DNA from: Pseudarthrobacter sp. BIM B-2242
GTDB lineage: Bacteria > Actinomycetota > Actinomycetes > Actinomycetales > Micrococcaceae
DNA length: 64,000 nucleotides
Direction: 5' to 3'
Assembly: GCF_014764445.1 (NCBI RefSeq)
Contig: NZ_CP061721.1
Span: forward strand, 3,100,001-3,164,000
In this document: positions 8,741-17,314 of the stretch, in pieces
Layout: every line of letters begins with the position of its first letter
Position numbering within the stretch: position 1 is the stretch's first letter
Notes under the pieces: model-generated
Seen by the model: only the letters and a program-made list of their open reading frames with translations
Databases searched by the model: none
Told to the model about the DNA's origin: nothing
Translations under genes and position numbers: made by a program

Positions 8741-9057
8741 CAACAGGCCGCCGCCAGATTAGGTAGCCAGAACGAATAGTTGGGTATCCCTTATTCGTGC
8801 ATTCGGAGCATTGGAAGACTCATACTTGGATTCCCTGGGGGTGTACAAGTGCAGGCGCATCTTCCAAAGCTGGGTCGATGATGCCGCTCCATAAGGGAAA
8901 TCCGTATTTTCTGGGTATACGGGCCCATCGTGCGAGCGCAGTGCTGGCTTCAACCAGCCACCGCGCTCGCGTCAATCTTTGATCCGTCCAGCATCCGGAG
9001 ACAGTGGCACCGCCGCAACAACCCTCTTGCCGGGCCGACCCACGATGGGCCCCAGCC
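8741..9057 (+). promoter_or_regulatory. Structured gene-free leader upstream of the LysM protein
   Basis: These 317 bases hold no convincing gene but contain three ordered inverted repeats: 8772-8778 with 8792-8798 (ACGAATA), 8811-8818 with 8860-8867 (TTGGAAGA), and a strong hairpin 8932-8947 with 8954-8970 (GCGAGCGC arms plus GCTGG). This looks like a folded 5' untranslated RNA. Cell-wall LysM and Rpf genes in actinobacteria often carry c-di-AMP riboswitches, but I could not match the known consensus by eye, so the identity is open. Confidence 0.45.
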
Positions 9058-9990
9058 ATGGAACAGTCGCCTCTCAACACATCCGAATCCCCGCACCGAC
9101 TCACCCCAGGCCGTAAACCAGTCAACAACAAGCTGTGGGCAGGCATGGCGAGCGCCGTCGTGGTCGCCTCCGTCACCGTTGCATCATTGGCAGGACCCAT
9201 AGCTACAACCCCCGGAGCACCTGCCCCGGCGGGTGCCATTACGACGGCGGACCCGGCAATTGTGCGCGTGGCCCGGCCGCTCGCCCCGGCACTGTTGGAT
9301 GACCCTTACCTGGGCGCGGTCCAGGCAGGCGCTGCCGATGCCGCCGCAGTTCCACCTCCAGCGGCCCCGCCGGCTGAGGCACCGCCGGCTCCTGAAGCGC
9401 CACCGGCGGCCGACACCAATCTCTACACCGTTGTGTCCGGTGACACTGTAGGGTCGATCGCGGCCAGGCATGGCGTGGATATGAACGCGATGCTTGCCGC
9501 CAACGGCCTTGGCGGTTACAGCACCATCGTTCCCGGCCAGGTCCTCAAGCTGACGGGTCCGGCCGTCGCAGCCCCGGCGCCGGTGCCGGTGCCTGCGGCC
9601 GCGCCAGTGGCGGCCGCCGCTCCTGCCCCTGCGCCGGCTCCCGTGGTGCCGGCCGCGCCGCCTGTCCGGACGATCTACGTTGCGGGCGCCGGCGGCCAGT
9701 CCATGGTGGACGCCTGCATCGGCCCGATCCATTACACGCCCAATGACGGCTATTCGCTGTTCATCACCGAACACGACTTCTGTGGCGGCTGGGCGCGGTT
9801 CTCCGGCATCGCCGTGGGTGAAACTGTCAGTATCCCCGGCTATGGCACGTACACGGCAACGGCGAGGGGCCAGGTACCCAATCCCGGCACCACGAACGAC
9901 GTCATCCGGGTCTTTGGCGGTTTCCCACGGGCGATCCTGCAGACCTGCATCCCCGGGACCAGCCAGATGTTGCTGATCGCCCTGAACTGA
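9058..9990 (+). CDS. Secreted LysM protein with sortase-like C-terminal domain
   Basis: This protein of 310 residues has a long positively charged start, a signal-type hydrophobic helix (about residues 30-50), a Pro/Ala-rich linker, one LysM domain (about 120-168, YTVVSGDTVGSIAARHGV) that binds peptidoglycan, a second Pro/Ala linker, and a C-terminal domain (about 206-310). The last domain ends in ILQTCIPGTSQMLLIAL, which matches the TLxTC active-site strand of sortases (Cys297), with a candidate His239. The conserved sortase arginine after the Cys is absent, so activity is doubtful. The ATG at 9058 is chosen; a GTG at 9004 with GGAG close by would add 18 residues. Confidence 0.75.
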   Translation: MEQSPLNTSESPHRLTPGRKPVNNKLWAGMASAVVVASVTVASLAGPIATTPGAPAPAGAITTADPAIVRVARPLAPALLDDPYLGAVQAGAADAAAVPPPAAPPAEAPPAPEAPPAADTNLYTVVSGDTVGSIAARHGVDMNAMLAANGLGGYSTIVPGQVLKLTGPAVAAPAPVPVPAAAPVAAAAPAPAPAPVVPAAPPVRTIYVAGAGGQSMVDACIGPIHYTPNDGYSLFITEHDFCGGWARFSGIAVGETVSIPGYGTYTATARGQVPNPGTTNDVIRVFGGFPRAILQTCIPGTSQMLLIALN

Positions 9991-10033
9991 GCATCCCGCG
10001 CCACGACGCCGGCGCTGGAACGACGCCCGCCCT

Positions 10034-10070
10034 GGAACGGGGGCGAAGTGGAACGGGGTCGAAGCGGAAC
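10034..10070. repeat. Short direct repeat after the LysM gene
   Basis: Two 16-base units, GGAACGGGGGCGAAGT at 10034-10049 and GGAACGGGGTCGAAGC at 10050-10065, are followed by the start of a third. They lie between the LysM gene and its terminator. Function is not apparent. Confidence 0.7.
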
Positions 10071-10074
10071 GACG

Positions 10075-10106
10075 GGGGCCTGGGAGCTGAACTGCTCCCA
10101 GGCCCC
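10075..10106 (+). terminator. Hairpin terminator of the LysM gene
   Basis: A perfect 13-base stem (GGGGCCTGGGAGC with its complement) encloses a 6-base loop (TGAACT), 85 bases after the LysM stop codon. There is only a weak T-rich stretch after it. Confidence 0.7.
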
Positions 10107-10175
10107 GTTCCTCGGCCTGTGCCCGGTTCGCGGCCATTAAGGCAGGGAGCCGCGCACAGAGCCTTTTAGTGTTAG

Positions 10176-10607
10176 CTAGGCCGACATGTGGTGGCGCTCG
10201 GAAATGTGCTCCACCAGTTCACCTACACGCTCCTCGGTGTAGTTGCGTGCGATGTCACCCTGACTGAGGATGCCAACCAGTTTGTGGTCGGCAATGACCG
10301 GGAGGCGCCGGACCTGGTGCCGTTCCATAATTTCGATGGCGTCATCAACACTTGCATCCGCGTCGACCCAGTGGGGTTTGCCGGAGGCGAGCTCGCGGGC
10401 CATCATCTCGCGGGGGTTGTGTCCGGCGGCGACGCACTTGAGCACAATGTCGCGGTCGGTGATCATGCCCTTCAATTTGCCGTCATCGCCGCAGATCGGC
10501 AATGATCCGCAATCCAGGTCCTGCATCATGCGTGCGGCGTCTTCGAGCGTCTGGTCTTCCTTGATACACCGCGCGTCCGTCGTCATAAATTCACGTACTG
10601 CACTCAT
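10176..10607 (-). CDS. Two-CBS-domain protein
   Basis: This 143-residue protein consists of two CBS motifs (about residues 5-60 and 70-130), a Bateman module that binds adenine nucleotides or related ligands. The typical GMITDRDIVLK and GILSQGDIAR strand-helix ends are visible. Stand-alone CBS proteins of this kind are common in actinobacteria and often stress- or dormancy-linked, but the partner is unknown. The ATG at 10607 follows an AGGAGA ribosome-binding site, which decides against an in-frame start 13 codons upstream. Confidence 0.88.
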   Translation of the reverse strand: MSAVREFMTTDARCIKEDQTLEDAARMMQDLDCGSLPICGDDGKLKGMITDRDIVLKCVAAGHNPREMMARELASGKPHWVDADASVDDAIEIMERHQVRRLPVIADHKLVGILSQGDIARNYTEERVGELVEHISERHHMSA

Positions 10608-10811
10608 CGGTTCTCCTTCATCGATTGGTGTATCGACGCAAGGCATCGGGGTACATGCGCCGATGCTGCCAGACTACGCCCGGCCCGGAGCACCTGTCGA
10701 CGACGGTTCCTCCCCTGATTTCCCCCTCCTCCGGCAGGCCTGTCACGGCACAAATCCCAGGCTTGTTCGCACTGACCCCGCGCATTCCAGCCGGCCCCTG
10801 ATCCAAGGCAC

Positions 10812-10850
10812 AAAAAAGCCTCCGGAACCTGGTGGTTCCGGAGGCTTTTC
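10812..10850 (-). terminator. Rho-independent terminator after tRNA-Tyr
   Basis: A 12-base perfect stem (GCCTCCGGAACC, 10818-10829 with 10834-10845) with a 4-base loop is followed, on the minus strand, by six T residues. It lies just downstream of the tRNA gene. Confidence 0.9.
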
Positions 10851-10856
10851 CAAGGG

Positions 10857-10938
10857 TGGCAGATGAGGGATTCGAACCCCCGTAGGCGTTGCCAGCTGAT
10901 TTACAGTCAGCCCCCTTTGGCCGCTCGGGTAATCTGCC
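10857..10938 (-). tRNA. tRNA-Tyr (anticodon GTA)
   Basis: The minus strand folds as an 82-base tRNA: acceptor stem GGCAGAT with ATCTGCC, discriminator A, anticodon loop CTGTAAA giving GTA, T-loop GGTTCGAATCC, and the long variable arm that bacterial tRNA-Tyr has. CCA is not fully encoded (CC follows the discriminator A). A strong terminator follows. Confidence 0.96.
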
Positions 10939-11116
10939 GAACTTCAAAAGAAGTACCCGCTGATGCAGTCTGTGGAACGTCCGTTTCCGGGCCGTTCCGC
11001 TTCCAGTAACCGCGGGCAAGACAACTTTACAGAACTTCTGCCGAAGAATCGAATCGAGCCTCCTCGCCATCGAAAATGGGCTCAAAACCCCTGCAAATCC
11101 GGGGAAAACAAAGGAA

Positions 11117-11371
11117 TCAGACGTCGCCGAGAATACGGCCCGCCAACCGTGCCTCGAACTTCAGGGCCTGCTCCTCGGTGATCTGGTTCAGCTCGACCGC
11201 CCGCTTCAGGTCCTCGCTGATGCCATTCATCCGGGCAGACGCGTCCGGTACGGGGCTGAAGATGATGGAGCCTGCCAGGGCTGCAGCGGCGACTGAGGTG
11301 GCAGCGGTGGCAACTGCCCCGGCGGCAGCGGCGGTGGTTCGGGTGACGTAACGGACGGCGTTGTTCTGCAT
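11117..11371 (-). CDS. Small hypothetical membrane-anchored or secreted protein
   Basis: This 84-residue protein has a short basic start, an Ala-rich hydrophobic segment (about residues 12-40) that looks like a signal peptide or anchor, and a charged C-terminal helix (EDLKRAVELNQITEEQALKFEARL). A GGGAAG ribosome-binding site precedes the ATG, and codon use is GC3-rich like its neighbours. I do not recognise the family. It stands alone between tRNA-Tyr and the yajQ-like gene. Confidence 0.6.
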   Translation of the reverse strand: MQNNAVRYVTRTTAAAAGAVATAATSVAAAALAGSIIFSPVPDASARMNGISEDLKRAVELNQITEEQALKFEARLAGRILGDV

Positions 11372-11570
11372 TGCTTCCCTTTCGTACTTCTTCCAACTGG
11401 TTCAACTCTTCCCCGTCCGGCTTCGTTCCCGCAGTGCGTCCGCTAGGAGGGAACTGTGAATCGCGCGCCGGCGCCGCGGTACCCTCACAGCCGATCCGTA
11501 TTAGGCTGGAATGCAGAGATCCACGCCCTGCAGAGGCATTTCAGGGCATCCATCAGCACAAAGGAGAGTC

Positions 11571-12062
11571 ATGGCAGGCGAGTCAACGTTCGATGTCGTA
11601 AGCAAAGTGGACAAGCAGGAAGTAGCCAACGCGCTGCACCAGGCGCAGAAGGAACTTGTCCAGCGCTACGACTTCAAGGGTGTAGGCGCCGAGGTCGATT
11701 TCAGCGGCGAGAAGATCCTGATGAAGGCCAACTCCGAGGAACGCGTCCTGGCTGTGCTGGACGTGCTCCAGTCCAAGCTGATCCGCCGGGGCATCTCGCT
11801 GAAGTCCCTGGACACCGGCGAGCCGTTCGCCTCCGGCAAGGAGTTCCGCCTGGAAGCCACCATCAAGGAAGGCATCGAGCAGGATCTGGCCAAGAAGATC
11901 AACAAGCTGATCCGCGACGAAGGGCCGAAGGGCGTCAAGTCACAGATCCAGGGCGACGAACTCCGTGTCTCGTCCAAGTCCCGCGATGACCTGCAGTCCG
12001 TGATGGCACTGCTGAAGGACTTTGACGAGGCCGACCTGCAGTTCGTCAACTTCCGCAGCTAG
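11571..12062 (+). CDS. YajQ family nucleotide-binding protein
   Basis: This 163-residue protein matches the YajQ/UPF0234 family along its length, from STFDVVSKVDKQEVANAL to FDEADLQFVNFRS. Members have two RNP-like ferredoxin folds; some bind cyclic di-GMP or nucleic acid and act as regulators. The ATG at 11571 follows AAAGGAGAG at good spacing. It is monocistronic, with a strong terminator 20 bases after the stop. Confidence 0.93.
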   Translation: MAGESTFDVVSKVDKQEVANALHQAQKELVQRYDFKGVGAEVDFSGEKILMKANSEERVLAVLDVLQSKLIRRGISLKSLDTGEPFASGKEFRLEATIKEGIEQDLAKKINKLIRDEGPKGVKSQIQGDELRVSSKSRDDLQSVMALLKDFDEADLQFVNFRS

Positions 12063-12082
12063 CACACAGCCAGGACACGGAA

Positions 12083-12125
12083 ACGGGCCGGGGACACCTG
12101 AACTTAGGTGTCCCCGGCCCGTTTG
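12083..12125 (+). terminator. Rho-independent terminator of the yajQ-like gene
   Basis: A 17-base stem (12083-12099 with 12106-12122, ACGGGCCGGGGACACCT) encloses a 6-base loop and runs into a short T-rich end. It separates the gene from the convergent htpX. Confidence 0.92.
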
Positions 12126-12190
12126 TGCGTCCTGAGCCCGGACCGGTGTCCTCAACGCGGACGACGGCGGCACCGGGTTACCGGGGAATG

Positions 12191-13057
12191 TCACCGCAGC
12201 GGCCGGCCCGCCATCCGCTCCAGCCGGGCAATGCGTTCCCGCATGGGCGGATGGGTGGCAAACAGTTTGGTCATGGCGCCGCCGCGGAAGGGGTTGGCGA
12301 TCATCAGGTGCGAGGTATTGACCAGCTTCTGGTCCTGCGGCAGCGGCGCAATCCGCACCCCTTGCTCGATCTTGTTCAGGGCTGAGGCGAGCGCCAGCGG
12401 ATCGCCCGTGAGCTGCGACCCATCCTCGTCGGCGTCGTACTCCCTGGTCCTTGAGATGGCGAGCTGGATCAGCGAGGCGGCAAAGGGCGCCAGCAGCGCC
12501 ATGGCAATCATGGCCAGCGGGTTCGAATTGCGCCTGTCGCCACCAAAGAACAGCAGCATCTGGCCCACCGAGGTAATCACCCCGGCCACAGCGGCTGCCA
12601 CCGAGGATGTCAGGATGTCCCGGTTGTAGACGTGCATCAGCTCGTGACCCAGGACGCCGCGGAGCTCCCGGGCATCGAGCAGTTGGAGGATCCCTTCGGT
12701 GCAGCAGACTGCCGCATTTTTGGGGTTCCGACCTGTTGCGAACGCGTTCGGATTCATGGTTGGCAAGAGGTAGATCCGCGGCATCGGCTGGTTGGCCCGG
12801 ACCGAGAGCTCCCGGACAATCTGGTAGAGCTGCGGCGCCTGCGCTTCCGTGACAGGGTAGGCAGCCATGGAGCGGATGGCGATCTTGTCGCTGTTCCAGT
12901 AGCCGTACGCCGTGGTGGCCACGCCCACCAGCGCCATGATCCAGATAGGAGCCGAGCTGCGGGTGTTGAGCCCGATCAGGCCGCCCAGCCCCAGCAGCAC
13001 GGCCCACAGCACACCGAACAGCGCCGCAGTTTTCAGTCCGTTGTAATGCCTGTGCAT
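12191..13057 (-). CDS. htpX: HtpX-like zinc metalloprotease
   Basis: This 288-residue membrane protease of family M48 has two N-terminal membrane helices, the zinc motif HELMH (His138, Glu139, His142), further hydrophobic helices and the third ligand region REYDADEDG. HtpX takes part in membrane protein quality control under stress, with the active site facing the cytoplasm. An AGGAG ribosome-binding site precedes the ATG. The gene is followed by a convergent terminator. Confidence 0.95.
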   Translation of the reverse strand: MHRHYNGLKTAALFGVLWAVLLGLGGLIGLNTRSSAPIWIMALVGVATTAYGYWNSDKIAIRSMAAYPVTEAQAPQLYQIVRELSVRANQPMPRIYLLPTMNPNAFATGRNPKNAAVCCTEGILQLLDARELRGVLGHELMHVYNRDILTSSVAAAVAGVITSVGQMLLFFGGDRRNSNPLAMIAMALLAPFAASLIQLAISRTREYDADEDGSQLTGDPLALASALNKIEQGVRIAPLPQDQKLVNTSHLMIANPFRGGAMTKLFATHPPMRERIARLERMAGRPLR

Positions 13058-13105
13058 GTCCGCTCCTCCATGTCACCCCGGCGGGGCCGTCCCAACGGGC
13101 AAGGC

Positions 13106-14377
13106 CTACGGCACCGGGTTATGGGCATCGTACTTCCGGAAGCCCGGCTGCAGCTGCGCGGCCAACCAGGCCACCAGCACGCACAACGCCCCGCCCAGGA
13201 GCAGGACCCAGCCCTCACTCAAAATCTTAGTCCCGCCGCCCGCCAGCAGGTCCCCCACCCGGGGTCCGCCGGCCACCACCACAATGAAGACGCCCTGCAG
13301 CCGTCCGCGCAGGTGGTCAGGGGTGGCGGCCTGCAGGATGGTGTGGCGGAAGACGGCGCTGATGGAGTCCGCGATGCCGGCCAAGGCACAGCACAAAGCT
13401 GCCGGCAGCAACCAAAGGGTGGCTCCGCCGTCGTCCGTCCGGCCTGCAAGGAGCACCACCAGACCGAACCCCGCAATGGACGCGCCCCACCCCATCACCG
13501 ACCACACCACCGCGCTCCCCTGCCACCGGACCCGGCCCAGCGGTCCGGAGAACAGGCCGGCGAGGAAGGCGCCCACGGCGGTGGACGCCAGCAGGATGCC
13601 CACCGTAGCTTCACCGCCGCCGATCATCAGCGCACCGATGGCCGGCATCAGTGCCCGCGGCTGGGCGAGGATCATCGCAATGAGGTCGATAATGAAAGTC
13701 ATCCGCAGGTTGGGCCGGGTGCCCAGGAACCGGAACCCTTCGATGACAGACCGTAGGCCCGCCCGGCCGGCTTTCCCCGAGGGCGGGACCGACGGCAGCC
13801 GGAAAATGGCCCACAGCACAAAAGCGAAGCAGATGAAATCAATGGTGTAGGTCCAGCCGAAGCCCACCCAGGCCACCAGAACCCCTGCCAGCAACGGGCC
13901 CACCGTCATGGCCAGTCCGAACGACATCATGCTGAGCGCGTTAGCTGCAGGAAGCATTTCCTTCCGGATCAGGGTTGGGATGATGGCACTTCGGGCAGGC
14001 TGGTTAATGGACTGGGCGCCGCTCTGCAGTGCCACCAGAAGGTACAGGACCCAGACGTTTCCCAGCTGCAGCCAGGATTGGAGCGCGATCATGCCTGTCG
14101 TGAGCCACAGGACGGAGGTGGCCGTGAGCGCCACCGTCCGGCGGTTGTGGGCATCGGCGATGGACCCGCCGAGCAGGCCGCCGAACACCAGCGGCACCAG
14201 CGCGAAGACGCCCAGCAGGCCCACGTAGAAGCTGTCCTGCGTCAGCCGGTAAACCTCCAGGCTGACGGCCACCAGCGTCAACTGGCTGCCGACGGCGGCC
14301 ACAGCGGACCCCAGCCAGAGCCGGCGGAAGGCAGGGCTCTCCCGCAGCGGCGTGATGTCAGCGAGTAATTTCCCCAC
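13106..14377 (-). CDS. MFS transporter (EntS-like exporter family)
   Basis: This 423-residue protein has 12 predicted membrane helices and the MFS loop motif GGSIADAHNRRTVAL between helices 2 and 3. The overall pattern (start LADITPLRESPAFRRLWLGSAV, two halves joined by a short loop) fits the enterobactin-exporter-like MFS_3 family, which exports siderophores or drugs. The GTG at 14377 is the start; the gene stands alone on the minus strand. The substrate is not predictable. Confidence 0.88.
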   Translation of the reverse strand: MGKLLADITPLRESPAFRRLWLGSAVAAVGSQLTLVAVSLEVYRLTQDSFYVGLLGVFALVPLVFGGLLGGSIADAHNRRTVALTATSVLWLTTGMIALQSWLQLGNVWVLYLLVALQSGAQSINQPARSAIIPTLIRKEMLPAANALSMMSFGLAMTVGPLLAGVLVAWVGFGWTYTIDFICFAFVLWAIFRLPSVPPSGKAGRAGLRSVIEGFRFLGTRPNLRMTFIIDLIAMILAQPRALMPAIGALMIGGGEATVGILLASTAVGAFLAGLFSGPLGRVRWQGSAVVWSVMGWGASIAGFGLVVLLAGRTDDGGATLWLLPAALCCALAGIADSISAVFRHTILQAATPDHLRGRLQGVFIVVVAGGPRVGDLLAGGGTKILSEGWVLLLGGALCVLVAWLAAQLQPGFRKYDAHNPVP

Positions 14378-14455
14378 CCCGCAACCCTAATGTGGACAGG
14401 CCCGTCCGGAATGTCCCCCACGCTTGGTATCCTCAGGCGGGGAAGGGAGTGGCTC

Positions 14456-15223
14456 ATGAGTATGTCCAGGCGGCTTCTTTACGCATCGGAGATCTGGGAG
14501 GTTGTCCGGCCGCGGACCGCACTGACCCCCGGCCATGTGCTCATCCGGCTCACCAACCCTGCCATCGCCTTTGACCTGCGTTCCGCCGCAGACTGGCTGC
14601 TCTGCCATGAAGCCGCACGTCAGGCCCTCGCCGGTCTACTGGGTGCCACGCGCTGCACGGTGGTGTTTGCGCACCAGTGGCACCCCATCGGAGCAGCCAT
14701 CGGCGAGCCTGAAGTGGAATCTTCCACACCCACTTTCCATCTGTTCGGGCGTTGGGACGGCGAGCCGGTCACCCCTGGCGAACAGCTGCTGCTTCCCACC
14801 CAGCGACGCGTGCCCACCGCTGAGGACAAGCTCGAAATGTACGACGGCGGCCTCCGCGCCGCCCTGCGGCGCTCGGCTGAGGAGCGATCAGGAGAGTCCT
14901 CCCCGCCAGCGGAGGGCCCGTTGCCCGGGATTGTCGCGGTTCCACCCCCGGTGATGGCCGGACCCCACCATACGGTCCTGTCCCCTGCGCCCCTTTCCCC
15001 GGCGGCGGAGGACGCCGGGCTCACGCCCGGACACCTGCTGGCACTGGCCGCCTCGCTGCAGGGACTCACGGAACGCCGCGGGGTGACCGGCATCAGTTGC
15101 GTGGTGCCGGATCCGGGCCCGGGACGGCTGGAGGTCCACGCCTTGGGCCGGTCGGCGGGCGAATCCGTCAATCCACTGCAGGAATTCCTCGCGTTACCCA
15201 AAGTTAGCCAAGCCTTATTGTGA
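14456..15223 (+). CDS. Hypothetical protein with a degenerate HIT-like N-terminal region
   Basis: This 255-residue soluble protein has residues about 15-125 that follow the layout of HIT nucleotide hydrolases (TPGHVLIRL near the start, a helix, then TPTFHLFGRW), but the HxHxH catalytic triad is missing. After a Pro/Ser/Ala-rich linker, a shorter repeat of the same theme (LTPGHLLALAASLQGL to LEVHALGRSAGE) follows, suggesting an internal duplication. The ATG at 14456 is preceded by GAAGGGAG. Its stop codon lies inside the operator of the furA-like gene. The function is unknown. Confidence 0.6.
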   Translation: MSMSRRLLYASEIWEVVRPRTALTPGHVLIRLTNPAIAFDLRSAADWLLCHEAARQALAGLLGATRCTVVFAHQWHPIGAAIGEPEVESSTPTFHLFGRWDGEPVTPGEQLLLPTQRRVPTAEDKLEMYDGGLRAALRRSAEERSGESSPPAEGPLPGIVAVPPPVMAGPHHTVLSPAPLSPAAEDAGLTPGHLLALAASLQGLTERRGVTGISCVVPDPGPGRLEVHALGRSAGESVNPLQEFLALPKVSQALL

Positions 15224-15238
15224 TGAACTCATAATAAG
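15214..15238. promoter_or_regulatory. Palindromic operator upstream of the furA-katA pair
   Basis: The inverted repeat CTTATTGTGA (15214-15223) and TCATAATAAG (15229-15238) matches in 9 of 10 positions, is AT-rich in a GC-rich context, and sits 15 bases before the regulator's start. It is the expected place and kind of site for autoregulation by a FurA/CatR-type repressor. Confidence 0.75.
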
Positions 15239-15253
15239 TGCTTGAATAGAGGC

Positions 15254-15736
15254 ATGACGGAACACTCTGACGGCCACGAAGCATGGGCTGCCGCCCTGCG
15301 CGCCCACGGCCGCCGCGTGACTAAGCAGCGGCTCGCCGTGCTGGCCGCCGTCGAACACCACCCGCATTCACCGGCGGAAAGCATCCTGACTGCGGCCCGC
15401 GCCGAGCTCCCGGAGCTCACCGCACAGTCGGTCTACGTGGTCCTGGGGGACCTGACGGACCTGCACATGCTGCGCCGCTTCGAGCCCCCGCACTCCCCCG
15501 CCCTGTACGAGACGCGCGTCGGTGACAACCACCACCACGCCATCTGCATCAGCTGCGGCCGCGTGGAAGACGTTGAATGCGCCGTCGGGCACGCCCCCTG
15601 CCTCACCCCGCACTGGGATGAGAATGCGAAGCCTATGACCATCCAGATCGCGGACGTCATGTACCAGGGCATCTGCCAGGACTGCCAGCAGTCCCAAAAA
15701 CTTCCTTCCGAACGTAACCAAGTAATAGAGAAATAG
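15254..15736 (+). CDS. furA: Fur family regulator (FurA/CatR type)
   Basis: This 160-residue Fur-fold protein has an N-terminal winged helix (about residues 15-85) and a metal-binding dimerisation domain with [16 protein letters not shown] and the second Cys pair CQDC near the C-terminus. The location 7 bases before a catalase gene is the classical arrangement of FurA/CatR, a redox- and metal-sensitive repressor that controls the adjacent catalase. The ATG at 15254 follows AGAGGC. An AT-rich palindrome just upstream is the probable operator. Confidence 0.9.
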   Translation: MTEHSDGHEAWAAALRAHGRRVTKQRLAVLAAVEHHPHSPAESILTAARAELPELTAQSVYVVLGDLTDLHMLRRFEPPHSPALYETRVGDNHHHAICISCGRVEDVECAVGHAPCLTPHWDENAKPMTIQIADVMYQGICQDCQQSQKLPSERNQVIEK

Positions 15737-15743
15737 GAGAACA

Positions 15744-17228
15744 ATGACTGCCATTTCAACCACCCAGTCAGGTGCCCCCGTCACGTCCGACGCGCACTCC
15801 CAGTCAGTTGGTGCCGACGGTGCCATCATCCTGACTGACCACTACCTGATCGAGAAGCTCGCGCAGTTCAACCGCGAGCGCGTGCCGGAGCGCGTAGTGC
15901 ACGCCAAGGGCGGCGGCGCTTTCGGTACGTTCAAGACCACCTCGGACGTTTCCAAGTACACCAAGGCAGCCTTCCTGCAGCCGGGCGTTGACACGGACAT
16001 GCTGATCCGTTTCTCCTCCGTCGCCGGCGAGAGCGGCTCCCCTGACACGTGGCGCGATCCCCGCGGCTTCGCAGTCAAGTTCTACACCTCCGAGGGCAAC
16101 TACGACCTCGTGGGCAACAACACCCCCGTCTTCTTCATCCGCGACGGCATCAAGTTCCCGGACTTCATCCACTCCCAGAAGCGCCTGCCGGGTACCCACC
16201 TGCGCGATGCCGACATGCAGTGGGATTTCTGGACCCTGTCCCCCGAATCCGCACACCAGGTCACCTGGCTGATGGGTGACCGCGGCCTGCCGGCTTCCTG
16301 GCGGGAGATGCAGGGCTACGGCTCGCACACCTACCAGTGGATCAACGCCGAGGGCGAGCGCTTCTGGGTCAAGTACCACTTCAAGTCCAACCAGGGCGTC
16401 AAGGCCATGACCGGCGATCAGGCCGAGGAACTGGCCGGCTCGGACGCTGACTTCTACATCCGCGACCTGCAGGAAAACATCGCCGAGGGCAACTTCCCGT
16501 CCTGGGAACTGCACGTCCAGGTCATGCCCTACGAGGATGCCAAGACCTACCGCTTCAACCCGTTCGACCTCACCAAGGTGTGGCCGCACGCTGACTACCC
16601 GCTGATCCACGTGGGCACCATGGAGCTGAACAAGAACCCGGAGAACTACTTCGCGCAGATCGAGCAGGCCACCTTCGCGCCGTCGAACTTCGTGCCGGGC
16701 ATCGCCGCTTCGCCGGACAAGATGCTGCAGGCCCGCATCTTCTCCTACGCCGACGCACACCGCTACCGTGTGGGCACCAACCACGCCCAGATCCCGGTGA
16801 ACCAGCCCAAGAGCCAGGTCAACAACTACAGCCAGGACGGCGCCGGGCGTTTCCACTTCAACGCTCCCTCCGTTCCGGTGTACGCACCGAACTCCGTGGG
16901 CGGCCCCGCGGCTGTTGAGCCGGCATCCCCGGCCGGCGGCTGGGAGAACGACGGCGAGCTGACGCTCTCCGCGCACTCCCTCCGTTCCGAGGACGGCGAC
17001 TTCGTCCAGGCCGGCACACTGTACCGTGAAGTGTTCGACGACGGCGCCAAGGCCCGCCTGCTCGATACCATCACCGGTGCCGTGGGCGGCGTGAAGACCC
17101 CTGAAATCAAGGAACGCGCCATCCAGTACTGGACCAACGTTGACGCCGACCTCGGCGCCAAGCTGCGCGCCAACCTGGGCGCCGGTGTCACCGCTTCTGA
17201 CGCTGAGGCTGCCAACAAGGTGGGCTAA
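15744..17228 (+). CDS. katA: Monofunctional heme catalase
   Basis: This 494-residue clade-3-size catalase decomposes H2O2 to water and oxygen in the cytoplasm. The distal catalytic His53 ([13 protein letters not shown]), the Asn in [12 protein letters not shown] (125-126) and the proximal heme ligand Tyr335 in [12 protein letters not shown] are all present. An AGGAG ribosome-binding site precedes the ATG. It is co-transcribed with the furA-like gene, 7 bases upstream, and is therefore likely peroxide-induced. A strong bidirectional terminator follows. Confidence 0.97.
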   Translation: MTAISTTQSGAPVTSDAHSQSVGADGAIILTDHYLIEKLAQFNRERVPERVVHAKGGGAFGTFKTTSDVSKYTKAAFLQPGVDTDMLIRFSSVAGESGSPDTWRDPRGFAVKFYTSEGNYDLVGNNTPVFFIRDGIKFPDFIHSQKRLPGTHLRDADMQWDFWTLSPESAHQVTWLMGDRGLPASWREMQGYGSHTYQWINAEGERFWVKYHFKSNQGVKAMTGDQAEELAGSDADFYIRDLQENIAEGNFPSWELHVQVMPYEDAKTYRFNPFDLTKVWPHADYPLIHVGTMELNKNPENYFAQIEQATFAPSNFVPGIAASPDKMLQARIFSYADAHRYRVGTNHAQIPVNQPKSQVNNYSQDGAGRFHFNAPSVPVYAPNSVGGPAAVEPASPAGGWENDGELTLSAHSLRSEDGDFVQAGTLYREVFDDGAKARLLDTITGAVGGVKTPEIKERAIQYWTNVDADLGAKLRANLGAGVTASDAEAANKVG

Positions 17229-17257
17229 TTCCCCCTTGCGGCCCTGAGCGAGCACGC

Positions 17258-17297
17258 AAAACACCCCGCCGCGGACTCCTCCGTGGCGGGGTGTTTT
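17258..17297. terminator. Bidirectional terminator between katA and the ABC operon
   Basis: Arms 17258-17275 and 17280-17297 form an 18-base stem with one mismatch, starting with AAAA and ending with TTTT, and a 4-base loop. It can therefore stop transcripts from both convergent units. Confidence 0.93.
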
Positions 17298-17314
17298 GAT
17301 TGGTGCAGTGAGGG

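Noticed and set aside
10618..11085. Open frame across the tRNA-Tyr gene
   Set aside because: It reads through a complete tRNA and its terminator, so it is not a gene.
15804..17264. Very long open reading frame antisense to katA (486 codons)
   Set aside because: It mirrors the catalase gene in the opposite frame, a common effect of high GC; catalase motifs are complete on the plus strand and the antisense protein shows no family features.
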